Shown here: one piece after another, positions 53,275 through 61,455 of the stretch
Numbering within the stretch: position 1 is the first letter of the stretch
How the letters are laid out: each line of letters begins with the position of its first letter
Assembly: GCA_910585095.1 (NCBI GenBank)
Contig: CAJUBU010000007.1
Span: 32,221-96,220, forward strand
Origin: an uncultured Lachnospira sp.
GTDB lineage: Bacteria > Bacillota > Clostridia > Lachnospirales > Lachnospiraceae
Reading direction: 5' to 3'
DNA: 64,000 nucleotides
Made by a program: the position numbers and the translations under genes
Notes under the pieces: model-generated
Seen by the model: only the letters and a program-made list of their open reading frames with translations
What the model was told of the DNA's origin: nothing
Databases searched by the model: none

Positions 53275-54412
53275 TAGTAAAAAAACAAGTAAAAAATTAT
53301 TAATATATATTGTCACCATCGTTATTTTATTAATATTATGTTTTAAGTTTTATTACTGGATAGATATAAATTGGAGTGCTACCATTCGTAACTGGTTCTC
53401 TGAAAATTTAATGGCTCACCGTGAAATTTCAACAGTTGATGAAATGTATAAAATAACTATTATTGAGCCACAATGGCATACGATTAAACAAATTTTTTTG
53501 ATAACATTATGTATAATGGTCGTTTTATGGGCAACGAGTATATTTGTAGCAGCATGGCTTTACGCTGAAAAAAAAGTGAATCAAACCATTTCTAACGCCA
53601 ACAAAATGGTACAGTTCTATATGATAGACAACATGGCTGTTCCTGATATATACAAAGAAGAAAATGCAGAGCTTTTTGCTCAAATGGTAGAAATTAAATC
53701 AACCATCCAACATCATGAACAAATGTTAAAAGAAGAGTCTACCCGAAAAAATGATTTGATTGTCTATCTAGCTCACGATTTAAAAACACCGCTTACTTCT
53801 ATTATCGGTTATTTAAGTTTATTAAAGGAAATACCAGAAATGCCAATTGCACAACAATCCAACTATATCAATATTACATTAGATAAGGCGTTGCGTTTAG
53901 AAAAACTGATTAATGAATTTTTTGATATAACAAGATATAACCTTTCTCAAATTAGCTTAGAAAAGGAAAGTATCAATCTTTATTATATGCTTGTTCAATT
54001 GACGGATGAATTTTATCCTATTTTTCAAGCACACGGCAACACAATTTCCCTTCATGCAGACGAAAATTTAATTTTATATGGCGATTCTGAAAAGCTTGCA
54101 AGAGTATTTAATAATATCTTAAAAAATGCGGTTGCTTACAGTTATCCCAGCACTGAAATTCAAGTTTTTGCCAGCGGCAACGAAAAAGAAATCCATATTG
54201 ATTTTCAAAACACAGGAAAAACCATTCCAAAACATAAACTAGAATCCATCTTTGAAAAATTCTTTCGCCTAGATGAATCACGTTCCGTCAATACGGGCTG
54301 TGCAGGTCTTGGACTGGCAATTTCAAAGGAAATTATTACATTGCATGGCGGAACTATCTGGGCAGAAAGCGAGCAGGAACAGACCAGTTTTCATATTATA
54401 CTGCCATCTTAA
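53264..54412 (+). CDS. Membrane sensor histidine kinase, VanS-like
   Basis: 382 residues starting at TTG 53264. Two membrane helices (about 10-30 and 74-96) with a short outside loop, HAMP-like linker, HisKA 'LIVYLAHDLKTPLTSIIGYLSLL', then 'LYGDSEKLARVFNNILKNAVAYS', 'IDFQNTGKTIPKHKLESIFEKFFR' and 'GLGLAISKEIITLHGG'. Kinase for the VanR-like regulator. Ligand unknown. A terminator follows. Confidence 0.9.
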   Translation: MKNNSKKTSKKLLIYIVTIVILLILCFKFYYWIDINWSATIRNWFSENLMAHREISTVDEMYKITIIEPQWHTIKQIFLITLCIMVVLWATSIFVAAWLYAEKKVNQTISNANKMVQFYMIDNMAVPDIYKEENAELFAQMVEIKSTIQHHEQMLKEESTRKNDLIVYLAHDLKTPLTSIIGYLSLLKEIPEMPIAQQSNYINITLDKALRLEKLINEFFDITRYNLSQISLEKESINLYYMLVQLTDEFYPIFQAHGNTISLHADENLILYGDSEKLARVFNNILKNAVAYSYPSTEIQVFASGNEKEIHIDFQNTGKTIPKHKLESIFEKFFRLDESRSVNTGCAGLGLAISKEIITLHGGTIWAESEQEQTSFHIILPS

Positions 54413-54479
54413 TTCTATAAAAATTTCAATGTTATATTTATATTTTCTTAATAATTAATCAATTTAATGTTAAATTACG

Positions 54480-54522
54480 AAAAGCTTTTGTTTGATAGAA
54501 TTTCTATCAGATAAAAGCTTTT
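54480..54522 (+). terminator. Terminator after the two-component pair
   Basis: AAAAGCTTTT (54480-54489) / AAAAGCTTTT (54513-54522), with inner GATAGA/TCTATC, followed by TTATTTAT. Confidence 0.8.
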
Positions 54523-54652
54523 TTATTTATAAGCAATTCACTATATTGCTATTTCACCACATTTTTAAATAGGCAAGTTCAACGCTTACCTAAAGAAATT
54601 AATAGACATTTGTAAAACTCTAAAAAAATTAAATAAAAGGAGACTTTCTATT

Positions 54653-55462
54653 ATGGCAAAATATTTATATGAAGGAAACTTAAATGAACCTGTTAATTAT
54701 CGAAAAAAAGACTCTATTGAATACTATATTCGCGGTACAGTCAAAGCAAATGGTCATACTTATGAGCGTTATGGCATTAAGACACATTTTATTCAAGCTG
54801 GAGAAAATTATCTAAATTTAATGCAGCAATATATCGTTCCTTTTATAGAAAAAGGAGATATTGTCAGTGTCAGTGAAAAAGTTATCTCCATGTGTCAAAA
54901 AAATATTGTACACATGGAAGATATAAAATTACATCCGCTTACAAAGCTAATGAGCAAATTTGGAAAAAAGACAGACAGCGGAATTGGCATTACACAACCC
55001 TACAAACTTCAATTAATGATTGATATAAATGGTCTGGGCAACGTATTGTATGCTGGCATCATCGGTATTTTGGGAAAATTAATCGGAAAGCGAGGATTAT
55101 TTTATAAAATTTTAGGTGAGGAAACTGCTGGAATTGATGGTTTTTACAATCATTCTGCCTTTGAGATATATCGAACCATAGCGACACTCAATCCGAAAGA
55201 ACCAACAAAAGTGTGTAACGAAATTTATAAGCAATTCCATATTCCTATTATGATTGTGGATGCCAATGATATCCATGTCAATATTTTAGGAAAATGCACC
55301 CCATTAAATAATATTTCAAATAAAAATTTAGCGGCTCTTATTGAAGATAATCCTGCAGGGCAAGATGATGAGCAAACGCCTTTTATTATTATACGTGACA
55401 TCACTACAAAAAAAGCAGAACCTTATATACCCAAAAAACCACTCTTTGCGCCCTCGCTTTAA
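54653..55462 (+). CDS. CofE-like (F420-0:gamma-glutamyl ligase family) protein
   Basis: 269 residues. 'VSVSEKVISMCQKNIV', 'GIGITQPYKLQLMIDINGLGNVLYAGIIGILGKLIGKRGLFYKILG' and 'AGIDGFYNHSAFEIYRTIATLNP' follow the CofE pattern. CofE adds glutamate to F420-0, but this type of bacterium is not known to make F420 and no cof genes are near, so the substrate must be something else. Strong ribosome site (AAAGGAGA). Between the VanRS-like pair and the phosphorylase pair. Confidence 0.7.
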   Translation: MAKYLYEGNLNEPVNYRKKDSIEYYIRGTVKANGHTYERYGIKTHFIQAGENYLNLMQQYIVPFIEKGDIVSVSEKVISMCQKNIVHMEDIKLHPLTKLMSKFGKKTDSGIGITQPYKLQLMIDINGLGNVLYAGIIGILGKLIGKRGLFYKILGEETAGIDGFYNHSAFEIYRTIATLNPKEPTKVCNEIYKQFHIPIMIVDANDIHVNILGKCTPLNNISNKNLAALIEDNPAGQDDEQTPFIIIRDITTKKAEPYIPKKPLFAPSL

Positions 55463-55503
55463 ATTTTTATGGCTATTTTTACATTTTTTGTATCCATGCA
55501 GAA

Positions 55504-55541
55504 AAGATGAGTTTATCTTACTCATGAGGTCAACTCATCTT
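55504..55541 (-). terminator. Hairpin at the end of the 260-residue unknown gene
   Basis: AAGATGAGTT (55504-55513) / AACTCATCTT (55532-55541), a 10-bp perfect stem reaching into the stop codon of the minus-strand gene; TTTTCTG follows on that strand. Also lies at the end of the convergent CofE-like gene. Confidence 0.65.
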
Positions 55542-56309
55542 ATCCCATAATGATGCTCTTTCCAAACGTGTCATTTTCGTTGAAATTTGAGCATTGCGCT
55601 CTATTTTATTGACAATATTGTCAAATGTTGCATGGTCACAGCCAACGGAATTTAATTTTTTTTTGGCATCTTCTTTTTCTTTCAACAAGTCAGAAAAATT
55701 TTCTCCAACGGTCTTTGCATACCAAGACACCATATTTTCATAATCTTGAAATGTTTTCTCAATTTTAGCATTTAAAATGCAAATATCTTCCTCCCATACA
55801 GCAGTTTGACAATATGTAGATAATTCTTTAAACATATTTTTGAATATCGCTTTTTCTTCTTCTGTCATTTTTGACTCTACTGCAAAATGATTCAAGCCCA
55901 AATAATCAAGCTGTTTACTCAACAAATGACACTGAGCATTCATCTGGCACATATTCCAAAGTTCTTTTTGTGTTTGAGGCTGCTGCAAAAGATATGTACG
56001 CATATTAAATAAAGAATCAACATCTCCTCGCAAACTTGGACGAAATGTGTCAAATGGAGCATAGTAATCAGCTGCATCAATCTTCTTTTTATGAAAATAT
56101 AATAAATCCTCCTCTTTTAAACAAACTTTTACTCCTGTAAGATTCATCAATTCACTTATAGCATTTGTGCAAGTGACTTCTGCCTGCATTCGCAGATTTT
56201 CTGACGGCTGCTCTAAATAAGTACTGATTTTTTGAAGTACTTGTTCAAATATGCTATTCTTTATATCCATTTGAGAAAATAATTTTATTAAATCATTCCA
56301 CACATCCAC
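55530..56309 (-). CDS. Unknown helical protein paired with the phosphorylase gene
   Basis: 259 residues from GTG 56309, seven bases after GGAGG. Mostly helical and charged, without membrane segments or a domain I recognise. Local motifs: 'WNDLIKLFSQM', 'FRPSLRGDVDSLFNMRTYLL', and a coiled-coil region near 'FSDLLKEKEDAKKKLNS'. It lies 69 bases after the phosphorylase gene in the same direction, and may be its regulator, sensor or partner. Confidence 0.6.
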   Translation of the reverse strand: MDVWNDLIKLFSQMDIKNSIFEQVLQKISTYLEQPSENLRMQAEVTCTNAISELMNLTGVKVCLKEEDLLYFHKKKIDAADYYAPFDTFRPSLRGDVDSLFNMRTYLLQQPQTQKELWNMCQMNAQCHLLSKQLDYLGLNHFAVESKMTEEEKAIFKNMFKELSTYCQTAVWEEDICILNAKIEKTFQDYENMVSWYAKTVGENFSDLLKEKEDAKKKLNSVGCDHATFDNIVNKIERNAQISTKMTRLERASLWDKMS

Positions 56310-56378
56310 AATCGCTCCTCCATTACAGACATATAACAATTTAGATACCTTTTAATATATATTTTATAAATAAACATA

Positions 56379-57839
56379 TCATATATCAAAAACAATTCCA
56401 AATTCTGCCAGCTTATCAGAAGATTCTCTTAAAACCTGACGTTTAACAAGTAAAGTGCTTTCCGCCTCATTTATCCCCCTGTTTGAATATCTTGGGTCTA
56501 ATACTTCTCGAATAACGGGAATATACATAAGTCCATCAAGCAATAATTTCTTTTCTTTTTCATTTAAAGCTAACAATACAAGTGAAATCTCTGCATAAAT
56601 CCATTCTGTATACTGTATATAATAATTTTGTAATAGCTGTATAATCTGATGTTGATTTTGTATAGAATAACTGGAATCATGAGCAAAAAGTTTAGTCACA
56701 AACTGAGTACTACAAATTATATCTTTTTTATGTTTAACAGGCTGTTCAAATAATTCCTTCAAAATACTGCAAGGTATCTTATTTCCTGGTGTATCAAGCA
56801 ATGAAAGCACATTTTCACAGTTCGAAATATTTATATCCAATATTGATAATTCACGAAAAACAATCATTGCCTCTGTTAAGATATCTATATTTGTTTTGTC
56901 CATACACTTTAAGAGATTTTGTTCTAACTGCAGCTCTTTTCCCATATAGCCAAGAATACGAATCAGTGTATTCATGGCATATTTTACAGTTTCATAACTT
57001 GGTATTCCTCCATTTGTATCTTTATTGATTATTCCAGTTCTATTTGAATTAAGAGGAATATCTGCAAAATTAGGCTGAGAAAATACAGTATAACACAAAT
57101 CTACAGCAGCATTTGCAGCATTTTTTTGTCGCTGCTTTTTATCCTTGCTTTTTCCATACGCCCAATCACAAATTCCTTTTATCACAATCCATTCTTGAAT
57201 ACCTTGATTTGCTGCTGCTGAATAAATGCCAAATGACTCCATATCTCCGCCAATAGCATTGGGAAATTTAAAAAACAATTCATCTCTAAATGCTTTATTA
57301 TCAACTAACTTTTCACCAGAAAGCAGTTCACCTGCATGTCTTTTTATCGTTGTTTGTTCAATCATATAATTCCATTCACAATGGATAAAGCGATTATATA
57401 AAATATTACCACTTTCAGGTATTGGAGAACGCTCTTCACTTCTGTCTTTTGCCCTTTTTTCCAATTCATAGTTTCTAACCGATTTTGCAATCAAAATATC
57501 ACCTAACGTTTGCTTTTTTTTATCTCTGCCAAAAGCAATACCAACCATAACAATTCCATCTGGCTGCCATTGTAAAATGGCATCAGATACCGTCACAATC
57601 GCTGCACGTTTGCCAACAGCACCCATATCATCACATTGAATATGTACAATTGGATAGATTCCCAACATTCCAATATAATAGGTGTACATACCAACAGGAC
57701 ATTTAAAAATACGATTTCCAACAATAGGGGATATTTTTTGATGTAAAGCTTCACTTTCAATCTCTGTCGCTGTAACAAACAAAAATAAGGGTGAGTCTTT
57801 GATATATGCCCATATTGAGGCTTTTGTCATGATATCCAC
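56379..57839 (-). CDS. PNP-domain nucleosidase with C-terminal helical domain, defence-effector-like
   Basis: 486 residues, start GTG 57839 (AAAGGA) or ATG 57830. Residues ~15-265 are a nucleoside phosphorylase (PNP/MTAN-type) fold: 'LFLFVTATEIESEALHQKI', 'GIVMVGIAFGRDKKKQTLGDILIAKSV', 'AIGGDMESFGIYSAA', and 'IVIKGICDWAYGKSKDKKQRQKNAANAAVDL', with the catalytic Asp. That last stretch resembles PNP effectors of bacterial immune systems, which cleave the glycosidic bond of ATP. The C-terminal ~220 residues are helical and unknown. Together with the next gene it could be a two-gene defence module. Confidence 0.7.
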   Translation of the reverse strand: MDIMTKASIWAYIKDSPLFLFVTATEIESEALHQKISPIVGNRIFKCPVGMYTYYIGMLGIYPIVHIQCDDMGAVGKRAAIVTVSDAILQWQPDGIVMVGIAFGRDKKKQTLGDILIAKSVRNYELEKRAKDRSEERSPIPESGNILYNRFIHCEWNYMIEQTTIKRHAGELLSGEKLVDNKAFRDELFFKFPNAIGGDMESFGIYSAAANQGIQEWIVIKGICDWAYGKSKDKKQRQKNAANAAVDLCYTVFSQPNFADIPLNSNRTGIINKDTNGGIPSYETVKYAMNTLIRILGYMGKELQLEQNLLKCMDKTNIDILTEAMIVFRELSILDINISNCENVLSLLDTPGNKIPCSILKELFEQPVKHKKDIICSTQFVTKLFAHDSSYSIQNQHQIIQLLQNYYIQYTEWIYAEISLVLLALNEKEKKLLLDGLMYIPVIREVLDPRYSNRGINEAESTLLVKRQVLRESSDKLAEFGIVFDI

Positions 57840-58037
57840 AGTAAATCCTTTCCTATAAAATTCATTATTTATCTAATTTTATATTTGTATTTTTCACTTT
57901 ATACGCAACAATAATAATTTTACAATAAATATATTTTAAAATAATTATATCAAAAAATATATGAAATAGAAATGATTTCTTTATACTAATATAATCATTT
58001 TACCATTTACTTTTTATATATCACATATCTTAAAAAA

Positions 58038-58066
58038 GCGGAACATTTCTATTGCTTCTGTAGGTA
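58038..58066 (+). other. Right attachment site of element 2
   Basis: Inner arm GCGGAACATTTCTATTGC (58038-58055, continuing TTC) and core TAGGTA (58061-58066). Confidence 0.82.
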
Positions 58067-58476
58067 CAGAAGAACTAGGTCATTTTGAAATGATTAGTAC
58101 AATGGTTCATCAATTAACTAGGAACCTTTCAATGGAACAGATAAAAGGAACGCCTTTTGAGGCATACTATGTCGACCATACTGCTGCTATATGGCCTCAG
58201 GCAGCAGGCGGTATTCCATTTAACGCATGTGAATTTCAGTCAAAAGGCGACCCTATCACAGACCTTTTTGAAGATATGGCAGCAGAGCAAAAAGCTAGAA
58301 CCACATATGATAACCTTATAAGACTAACGGATGACCCTGATGTGTTAGACCCATTGAGATTCCTGCGTGAACGTGAAATCGTGCATTTTCAGCGTTTTGG
58401 TGAAGGACTTTCCATTGTTCAAGACAACTTAAATTCTAAAAACTATTACTATTTTAACCCTGCATTTAAATGTTAA
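58067..58476 (+). CDS. cotJC: cotJC segment 3 (codons 63-198)
   Basis: From the core, the frame reads '-TEELGHFEMISTMVHQL', 'GGIPFNACEFQSKGDPITDLFEDMAAEQKARTTYDN' and 'DPLRFLREREIVHFQRFGE', ending in NPAFKC. This is most of CotJC, with the remaining Mn-catalase ligand candidates: Glu65/His68, the Glu of AAEQKAR, and Glu and His of EREIVHFQ. There is no start codon or ribosome site before it, so it depends on excision of both elements to be made as CotJC. No stops or frameshifts. Confidence 0.95.
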
Positions 58477-58491
58477 TATTTATTTTTTATA

Positions 58492-58521
58492 TTTAAATTG
58501 CATTCCAAAATGCAATTTAAA
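58492..58521 (+). terminator. Perfect 13-bp hairpin after cotJC
   Basis: TTTAAATTGCATT (58492-58504), loop CCAA, AATGCAATTTAAA (58509-58521). It lacks a T-run, so it may act as a 3' stabiliser as well as a terminator. Confidence 0.55.
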
Positions 58522-58594
58522 AATAGCATAATATAAGTTTGCAAAGATAATTTTATTGTTATATTAATTATTTTTGTAATAATTTAACACAAAT

Positions 58595-58659
58595 AAAAAA
58601 ACTCCCTTTATATAAAGGCAAGTTTAATATTTTACTTGCCTTCATAAAGGGAGTTTTTT
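58595..58659. terminator. Strong bidirectional terminator, cotJ / metAP
   Basis: AAAAAACTCCCTTTAT (58595-58611 region) pairs with ATAAAGGGAGTTTTTT (58644-58659), extended by AAGGCAAGT/ACTTGCCTT inside. A and T runs on both sides serve both convergent genes. Confidence 0.92.
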
Positions 58660-58672
58660 CCAATTTGCTTTA

Positions 58673-59545
58673 TCAATAACTCATAACTTCATAACCTGTA
58701 TTGGTCACCAACACCATTAATTCCCATTGTGCAGATGGCTTTTCATCATCCGTGTAAATTGTCCAACCATTTGTTTCATCAATATATACATCCGATGTTC
58801 CCATATTAATCATTGGCTCAATCGTAAACACCATACCTGGTGCCATAACCATACCTGTGCCTCTTTTGATAACATAGCTTACAAATGGAGTCTCATGGAA
58901 CTCAAGCCCTATACCATGACCGCCAACTTGTTTGACAACTGAATAACCGTTTAATTTTGCATGGTCGCTGATTGCCTGCGCAACATCACCAAGATGTCCC
59001 CAAGGCTTTACTTTTTCTAATCCCAATTTAACACACTCTTTTGCCACTCTTACAAGCCGCCTTTTTTCCTCTGATACATTTCCAATCAAAAACATTCTGG
59101 AAGAATCGGAAAAATAGCCATTAAGAATGGTAGAACAATCCACATTGACAATATCCCCATCAATCAATTGAATATTGGAAGAAGGTATCCCATGACAAAC
59201 TTGCTCATTGATAGATGTACAGACGCTTTTTGGAAATCCCTCATAATTAAGTGGCGCTGGAATGCCGCCCATAGCTGTTGTCTTTTCATATACCATCTGG
59301 TCTATTTCCTCTGTTGTCATGCCTTCATGAATATGCTCTGCCACATAATCAAGCACTGCAATATTAATCTTAGCACTATCCCTCATACCCTGTAATTGTT
59401 TTTCATTCTTGATAATATTTCTTGGTGGCACTTTATGAAACTTTTTTTTATACATTTCAAGTTTTTTATCAAATTCCATATGGCATGTTCCATACGTTTT
59501 ACCGCTATTACACCAGCAAGGTTCTTCTCTTCTTAGCTTTTTCAT
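58673..59545 (-). CDS. map: Methionine aminopeptidase with SEC-C zinc motif
   Basis: 290 residues from ATG 59545, chosen because a SEC-C motif follows directly (EEPCWCNSGKTYGTCH) and AGAAATGGGA is upstream. The peptidase (about 50-290) has 'CHGIPSSNIQLIDGDIVNVDCS', 'GHGIGLEFHETPF' and 'PGMVFTIEPMI', with all five metal ligands (Asp, Asp, His, Glu, Glu). It removes N-terminal Met. The SEC-C form is the type common in Clostridia, probably ribosome-linked. Confidence 0.94.
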   Translation of the reverse strand: MKKLRREEPCWCNSGKTYGTCHMEFDKKLEMYKKKFHKVPPRNIIKNEKQLQGMRDSAKINIAVLDYVAEHIHEGMTTEEIDQMVYEKTTAMGGIPAPLNYEGFPKSVCTSINEQVCHGIPSSNIQLIDGDIVNVDCSTILNGYFSDSSRMFLIGNVSEEKRRLVRVAKECVKLGLEKVKPWGHLGDVAQAISDHAKLNGYSVVKQVGGHGIGLEFHETPFVSYVIKRGTGMVMAPGMVFTIEPMINMGTSDVYIDETNGWTIYTDDEKPSAQWELMVLVTNTGYEVMSY

Positions 59546-59561
59546 ATTTATTCCCATTTCT

Positions 59562-59617
59562 GCGCTGCTTTTATATAAAAATTTCATATTTTGTGTGAGC
59601 GGCGCGCAAACACAAAA
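59562..59617 (-). promoter_or_regulatory. Potential pseudoknot leader, map gene
   Basis: On the minus strand a TTTTGTGT/ACACAAAA stem (59589-59617) has a loop with GCGCCGCT complementary (one mismatch) to AGCAGCGC next to AGAAATGGGA. Third copy of the class at 36917 and 38424. Confidence 0.55.
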
Positions 59618-59637
59618 CATATCATTCCATTTTTTAT

Positions 59638-61278
59638 TTACTGCTGCAATTCTTCCATAATTGCTGGCAACAACTGCTTTTTACGCGATACAACCCCCTT
59701 TAATGAGACAACATTACCATCAGACACTGTACTAAATGAATTGGTAATAATCTGTGTAGAATTGTTACCAAAACAGACGACTTCTGAAGATTCTGTTAAG
59801 ACATTGGTTATCATAAAAAATGCCATATCAAGCCCCATTTTTGATATATCGCCTGAAAGATAATCTATCATTGGCTGGCGCACCATATCCGTCTCTTCCT
59901 TTGTCATACAATTTACCTGCCCCACTCCAATTACTATATCATTGACAGAAAATTTCTTAAAATCTCTGGCAAATAATTCTTCTGATGTTCTTCCTATAAG
60001 GTTACTTCCTGCCTTAAACATCTCACGTCCATAACTTTCAATATCAATACCTGCTATCTGTGCCATTTTTTTACATATATCAATATCTACTTGTGTACAT
60101 GTTGGTGATTTTAAAATCAAAGTATCCGATATAATAGCTGAACAAAGAAGTGCCGCAATTGTCTTTTCTGGCGTTAATCCATTTTCTTCATACATCAATC
60201 CAATAATAGTTGACGTACAACCCAATGGCTGATTTCTAAAAAATACGGGCGTCATTGTCTGAATGGAACCCAAACGATGATGGTCAATAATTTCAAGGAT
60301 TTCTGCTGTCTCAACTCCAAACACTGCTTGACTTTTTTCGTTATGGTCTACTAAAATTAATTTTTTCTTTCCATGTTTTAAAAGGTTACGTCTAGATATC
60401 ATACCAATATATTTGCCATTTTCACCCAATATTGGAAAATCACGGAATCTTCTCTTTGCCATCGTATCCTCAATATCTTCAATATAATCGGTTATTTTAA
60501 ATTTAATCATTTTTTCTTTAGGCGTCATATAAAATCGAATAGGAAGGCTTTGGTTAATAAGACGCGCCACTGTATAGGTATCATAATCTGTCGTTATAAT
60601 CATACAGTTGTTTTCTTGTGCCACTTTAATAATTGTCTTTGACACATTCACGCCCTCACAGATAACAATACAGCGTGCATTCATCTCAACAGCGCACAGT
60701 TGTGCATCGTATCGGTTGCCTAAAATAATAATGTCGCCCTCCTCGATATACTGTTCCATCATATCTGGATTTGCTGTTGCAATCACGACTTTTCCTTTAT
60801 CAACAATTTGCCTTACATCACCTGTTACTACTGTCGCGTCAAGTGTATCTACAATATTTTGCATACTAGTATGTGCCACTGATAGAATATTGCTGTCATA
60901 AACGTCAAAATATGATTTTGATATATCGCCAAGTGTAATAAGCCCTTCTAATTCACCATCGGACAATATAGGCAACGTGACGGTATTATTTTCTTTCATA
61001 TAATGATAAGCAGCTTTCATTGATATGTCTTCACTAACACCCTCAATAATATGTATATCCACATCCTGAACTTGTGGTCTTACATCCTTAATATATTCAG
61101 GGATGCTCACTTCATTCCTATTTAGTACATATTGTGTTTCTTCATTTAAGTGACCTGCTCTCTTAGCAATATGTTCTTTGCCTGTCAATAAAGTCTTTAA
61201 CCTAGCATAACAAATAGCTGAACAAATTGAATCGGTATCTGGATTTCTATGCCCAAATACATAAACTGGATTATCCAT
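59638..61278 (-). CDS. ppaC: CBS-DRTGG type manganese-dependent inorganic pyrophosphatase
   Basis: 546 residues. DHH domain 'VFGHRNPDTDSICSAI', then a CBS domain, a DRTGG domain (about 180-250) and a second CBS domain, then 'LILVDHNEKSQAV', 'EIIDHHRLGSI' and a DHHA2 domain. It splits pyrophosphate; the CBS pair binds adenine nucleotides for control. Cytoplasmic. GGAGGA site before ATG. Confidence 0.93.
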   Translation of the reverse strand: MDNPVYVFGHRNPDTDSICSAICYARLKTLLTGKEHIAKRAGHLNEETQYVLNRNEVSIPEYIKDVRPQVQDVDIHIIEGVSEDISMKAAYHYMKENNTVTLPILSDGELEGLITLGDISKSYFDVYDSNILSVAHTSMQNIVDTLDATVVTGDVRQIVDKGKVVIATANPDMMEQYIEEGDIIILGNRYDAQLCAVEMNARCIVICEGVNVSKTIIKVAQENNCMIITTDYDTYTVARLINQSLPIRFYMTPKEKMIKFKITDYIEDIEDTMAKRRFRDFPILGENGKYIGMISRRNLLKHGKKKLILVDHNEKSQAVFGVETAEILEIIDHHRLGSIQTMTPVFFRNQPLGCTSTIIGLMYEENGLTPEKTIAALLCSAIISDTLILKSPTCTQVDIDICKKMAQIAGIDIESYGREMFKAGSNLIGRTSEELFARDFKKFSVNDIVIGVGQVNCMTKEETDMVRQPMIDYLSGDISKMGLDMAFFMITNVLTESSEVVCFGNNSTQIITNSFSTVSDGNVVSLKGVVSRKKQLLPAIMEELQQ

Positions 61279-61364
61279 AAATCTTCCTCCACAAAAAAGT
61301 TAAAAACAAATAAACTCACAAAATTTGATATATCCAACAATACAATTTTCTATAAAATCAAGTA

Positions 61365-61383
61365 CCCCGCTTAAAAAGCGGGG
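61365..61383. terminator. GC-rich hairpin terminator
   Basis: CCCCGCTT (61365-61372), loop AAA, AAGCGGGG (61376-61383), then ACTTTTCTG. On the minus strand, it follows the chemoreceptor gene and precedes ppaC. Confidence 0.8.
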
Positions 61384-61455
61384 ACTTTTCTGATAAAATA
61401 AATGTAAATAGTAATTATAACAATAACTATTTTTTATGATGTAGCTATTTAAAAA

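Larger units (their letters stand above)
47400..58066. mobile_element. Intervening element 2 in cotJC (about 10.7 kb)
   Basis: Core TAGGTA at 47400-47405 and 58061-58066; excision removes 10661 bp. Inner arms of 21 bases (47408-47428 and 58038-58058), both containing AGAAATGTTCCGC, are inverted copies matching at 19 of 21. Joined, they form a dyad around a 10-base centre. Cargo: hybrid kinase, serine recombinase with small partner gene, ATPase remnant, VanRS-like pair, CofE-like gene, unknown gene, nucleoside phosphorylase gene. Excision fuses segments 2 and 3 in frame (ATA GGT ACA). Confidence 0.93.

Noticed and set aside
52579..54412. Vancomycin resistance locus
   Set aside because: Only a VanRS-like pair; no vanH, ligase, vanX, vanY or vanT genes. 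The VanZ-like gene at 19288 is 33 kb away in another operon.
54653..55462. F420 biosynthesis gene
   Set aside because: Family membership is visible, but no other F420 gene is present and the organism type is not known for F420.
56379..57839. Detocs defence system
   Set aside because: The PNP protein has no receiver domain, and the kinases of the element lie far away on the other strand, so the Detocs gene order is not met.
44107..58476. cotJC as a simple pseudogene destroyed by insertions
   Set aside because: All three segments keep frame and family motifs, both recombinases are intact, and both att site pairs are symmetric and give exact in-frame joins. Decay would not keep these.
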